Positions 5,858 to 7,537 of a DNA stretch of 7,537 bases are shown here, in pieces (positions within the stretch are counted from its first letter, which is position 1; each line of letters starts with the position of its first letter). Under the pieces are notes generated by a model. The model was not told where the DNA came from, did no database searches, and was given only the letters and a program-made list of their open reading frames with translations. A program made the translations under genes and the position numbers. Source of the stretch: Bacteroidota bacterium (lineage in GTDB: Bacteria; Bacteroidota; Bacteroidia; Chitinophagales; Chitinophagaceae). Location: positions 1 through 7,537 of the forward strand of contig CANHNT010000094.1 of the NCBI GenBank assembly GCA_947461985.1, written 5' to 3'.

Positions 5858-6406
5858 ATGAAAAACCTTAAAATAGTAGCAACAACTTTTTTATCCATTA
5901 TTTTGTGTTTCACAATGGTATTATTTTCGGCATGTGAAAAAGATGCAAAAAAAAATAGTACCACCAACTTGCAGCCTTGTAACAATGTAATTTGTTTAAA
6001 TGGGGGTATTTGTTCTGATGGGGAATGTAAATGTGCTGTTGGTTACGAAGGCTCAAAATGTGAAATTCGTTGGAGCGATAAATTTATTGGAAATTATCAA
6101 GCGCAAGACGAATGTTATGCAGGCACAAGTACTCCATACTATTCTGTTTCAATATCCTCTGTAGTTGATTATGCAAATAAAATTAGAATTTACAATTTAG
6201 GTACAAATTGTACCGCACAAAATATTTCAGCAACAATCAATCCCGAAAAAACATCATTTACAATTCCAAATCAAAATACATGTGGAAACATTTGGTACAC
6301 AGGAACCGGAAATATTTCATTACAAGAAATTAATATTTATTTAATAGCAAGAGACACAGTTGCGCATACATCAAAACCATGCAGCATTTTGTTGCACAAA
6401 CTTTAA
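5858..6406 (+). CDS. EGF-like domain lipoprotein, otherwise unknown
   Basis: The 182-residue protein has a lipoprotein signal peptide: positive N-terminus MKNLK, hydrophobic core 7-23 and lipobox LFSAC with C26 as the lipidated residue, followed by EKDAKKNS. It is therefore anchored in a membrane, probably the outer one. Residues 41-68 form one EGF-like module with six cysteines (C41, C46, C52, C57, C59, C68). The end CKCAVGYEGSKC fits the EGF signature C-x-C-x2-G-Y-x4-C. The remaining C-terminal part (about 72-182) is a beta-rich domain with four more cysteines (C86, C118, C142, C175). I do not recognise it; they could form two disulfides. An internal Met20 is too close to the lipobox to be a credible start. 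No promoter fits between the preceding hairpin and the ATG. A one-mismatch -7-like TAGTTTCG overlaps the hairpin loop (5819-5826). A second hairpin follows the gene. Confidence 0.85.
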   Translation: MKNLKIVATTFLSIILCFTMVLFSACEKDAKKNSTTNLQPCNNVICLNGGICSDGECKCAVGYEGSKCEIRWSDKFIGNYQAQDECYAGTSTPYYSVSISSVVDYANKIRIYNLGTNCTAQNISATINPEKTSFTIPNQNTCGNIWYTGTGNISLQEINIYLIARDTVAHTSKPCSILLHKL

Positions 6407-6426
6407 TAAATTTTCATAAAAACAAA

Positions 6427-6454
6427 AAAGCGATTCAATATGTTGAATCGCTTT
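6427..6454 (+). terminator. Hairpin terminator after the EGF lipoprotein gene
   Basis: AAAGCGATTCAA (6427-6438) pairs perfectly with TTGAATCGCTTT (6443-6454) as a 12-bp stem with a TATG loop, starting 20 nt after the lipoprotein stop. The following TATATATTT is only a weak T-tract on the plus strand. The A-run at 6424-6429 supplies a T-run if read on the minus strand. It ends 32 nt before the next gene, which therefore probably has its own start site. A -7-like TATATTTA lies at 6456-6463. Confidence 0.75.
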
Positions 6455-6486
6455 ATATATTTAGAACTAAAATAAAAAAATAAAAT

Positions 6487-7461
6487 ATGAGTAAAGGACC
6501 TGTATCACAGTTTATAGAGCACAATTACAGACATTTTAATGCAGCAGCTTTAATGGATGCTGCCAAAGGATACGAAACCCATCTTTTAGAAGGAGGGAAA
6601 ATGATGATTACTATTGCAGGAGCCATGAGCACAGCAGAGTTAGGCATTTCATTAGCCGAAATGATTCGACAAGATAAAGTACAAATTATATCTTGCACAG
6701 GTGCAAATTTGGAAGAAGATATCATGAATTTAGTTGCACATTCACACTATAAAAGAGTGCCAAATTATCGTGATTTAAGCCCACAAGACGAATGGGATTT
6801 ACTAGAAAATCACTACAATCGGGTTACAGATACCTGCATTCCAGAGGAAGAAGCATTTCGTCGTTTACAAGCACACATTCATAAATTATGGAAAGATGCT
6901 GATGAAAGTGGAGAACGTTTTTTTCCACATGAATATATGTACAAAATGCTGTTGAGTGGCGTGTTGGAGCAATATTATGAAATAGATCCTAAAAACTCGT
7001 GGATGCTTGCAGCAGCAGAAAAAAACATTCCAATTGTTTGTCCAGGTTGGGAAGATAGTACTATGGGGAATATTTTTGCCTCATACATTATTAAAAATGA
7101 AATGAAAGCCACTACCATGAAAAGTGGTATTGAATATATGGTTTGGTTAGCCGATTGGTATAGAAATAACAGTGCAGGAAAAGGAGTTGGTTTCTTCCAA
7201 ATAGGAGGCGGAATTGCAGGTGATTTTCCAATTTGTGTGGTGCCAATGATGTATCAAGATTTAGAGTGGCACGACGTTCCATTTTGGAGTTATTTCTGTC
7301 AAATTTCAGATTCAACAACTTCTTATGGTTCATACAGTGGCGCTGTTCCTAACGAAAAAATTACTTGGGGGAAATTAGATATTAATACGCCTAAATTTAT
7401 TGTTGAAAGTGATGCGACTATAGTAGTGCCATTAATTTTTGCTTGGATTTTAGGCCAATAA
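6487..7461 (+). CDS. Deoxyhypusine synthase-like (DHS family) protein, probably a polyamine-type transferase
   Basis: The 324 residues align along the whole DHS fold. TGANLEED (71-78) matches the NAD-binding TAGGVEED of human DHS, CPGWEDSTMGN (185-195) matches CPALTDGSLGD, GGG (240-242) is the glycine turn, and NEKITWGK (289-296) matches DEAVSWGK with catalytic Lys K296 (human K329). E290 and W294 (human E323, W327) are kept. Residues that contact spermidine or the inhibitor in human DHS differ: H288 becomes D246, D316 becomes Y283 and D243 becomes N195. Bacteria have no eIF5A substrate in the usual sense. Bacterial family members are thought to transfer aminobutyl or aminopropyl groups between polyamines, as homospermidine synthase does; the product here cannot be read from sequence. 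It appears to be a single-gene unit between two hairpins, and the start MSKGPVSQFIEHNYRHFNAA is full length for the group. Confidence 0.9.
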   Translation: MSKGPVSQFIEHNYRHFNAAALMDAAKGYETHLLEGGKMMITIAGAMSTAELGISLAEMIRQDKVQIISCTGANLEEDIMNLVAHSHYKRVPNYRDLSPQDEWDLLENHYNRVTDTCIPEEEAFRRLQAHIHKLWKDADESGERFFPHEYMYKMLLSGVLEQYYEIDPKNSWMLAAAEKNIPIVCPGWEDSTMGNIFASYIIKNEMKATTMKSGIEYMVWLADWYRNNSAGKGVGFFQIGGGIAGDFPICVVPMMYQDLEWHDVPFWSYFCQISDSTTSYGSYSGAVPNEKITWGKLDINTPKFIVESDATIVVPLIFAWILGQ

Positions 7462-7482
7462 ATTTCACCTTTAATAAAGATA

Positions 7483-7516
7483 AAAAAAGCCGAATTTACT
7501 TGAAGTCGGCTTTTTT
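7483..7516 (+). terminator. Rho-independent terminator after the DHS-like gene
   Basis: AAAAAAGCCGA (7483-7493) pairs with TCGGCTTTTTT (7506-7516) as an 11-bp stem around a 12-nt loop. Its 3' arm doubles as the T-tract. It starts 21 nt after the stop codon. The symmetrical A/T runs would let it work for a converging minus-strand gene beyond the window as well. Confidence 0.85.
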
Positions 7517-7537
7517 GTCAATAGTTGCAACATATTC

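Noticed and set aside
5655..5861. A 68-residue plus-strand frame overlapping the end of the 2TM gene
   Set aside because: It runs out of frame through the 2TM coding sequence and across the terminator hairpin; its tail is a translation of the hairpin and A/T runs.
6487..7461. Calling this gene a true deoxyhypusine synthase
   Set aside because: Bacteria lack the eIF5A substrate, and several residues at the polyamine-binding site are replaced, so only the family-level name is supported.

Overview
This AT-rich window (roughly one-third G+C by eye) looks chromosomal and comes from a member of the Bacteroidetes (Bacteroidota). Three things support that. Two promoters carry the lineage's TAnnTTTG -7 element (TACATTTG in both), very close to start codons that lack a Shine-Dalgarno sequence. 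The protein families are typical of the phylum: a DUF4412/GLPGLI-like secreted protein, a 2TM-domain protein, and a lipoprotein with an EGF module. The bacterial deoxyhypusine-synthase-like protein also fits. I cannot place it below phylum level; a Chitinophagaceae, Saprospirales or Sphingobacteriales relative is only a guess.

Layout. Positions 1-1081 (minus strand) hold pth (peptidyl-tRNA hydrolase) followed 15 nt later by a fumarylacetoacetate-hydrolase-family gene that runs off the left edge; the two are probably co-transcribed. Positions 1273-1905 (minus) encode a secreted DUF4412-like protein. A 274-nt divergent intergenic region separates it from ppk1 (2180-4252, plus) and ppx (4265-5149, plus). 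These two genes are 12 nt apart and form a polyphosphate synthesis/degradation operon. After a 378-nt gene-free stretch come a small 2TM membrane protein (5528-5788), an EGF-domain lipoprotein (5858-6406) and a deoxyhypusine-synthase-like enzyme (6487-7461). Each of these three is followed by a hairpin.

Functional picture. Most of the window is core metabolism: translation quality control (Pth), polyphosphate turnover (PPK1 builds it, the short Ppx/GppA enzyme degrades it) and a probable polyamine-type transferase. Two small envelope proteins have no assigned function. No mobile-element gene, CRISPR array, tRNA, rRNA or toxin/defence locus was found.

The least explained signal is an intergenic repeat of about 100 bp in two direct copies (1158-1251 and 5164-5268). 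Each copy carries a tandem CATCGACA motif and a GGCAAGTA block, and together they flank the DUF4412-ppk1-ppx segment. Other points worth attention are the altered active site of the deoxyhypusine-synthase-like enzyme, Phe at the second conserved histidine position of PPK1, and a strong hairpin ending 16 nt before the lipoprotein start codon.
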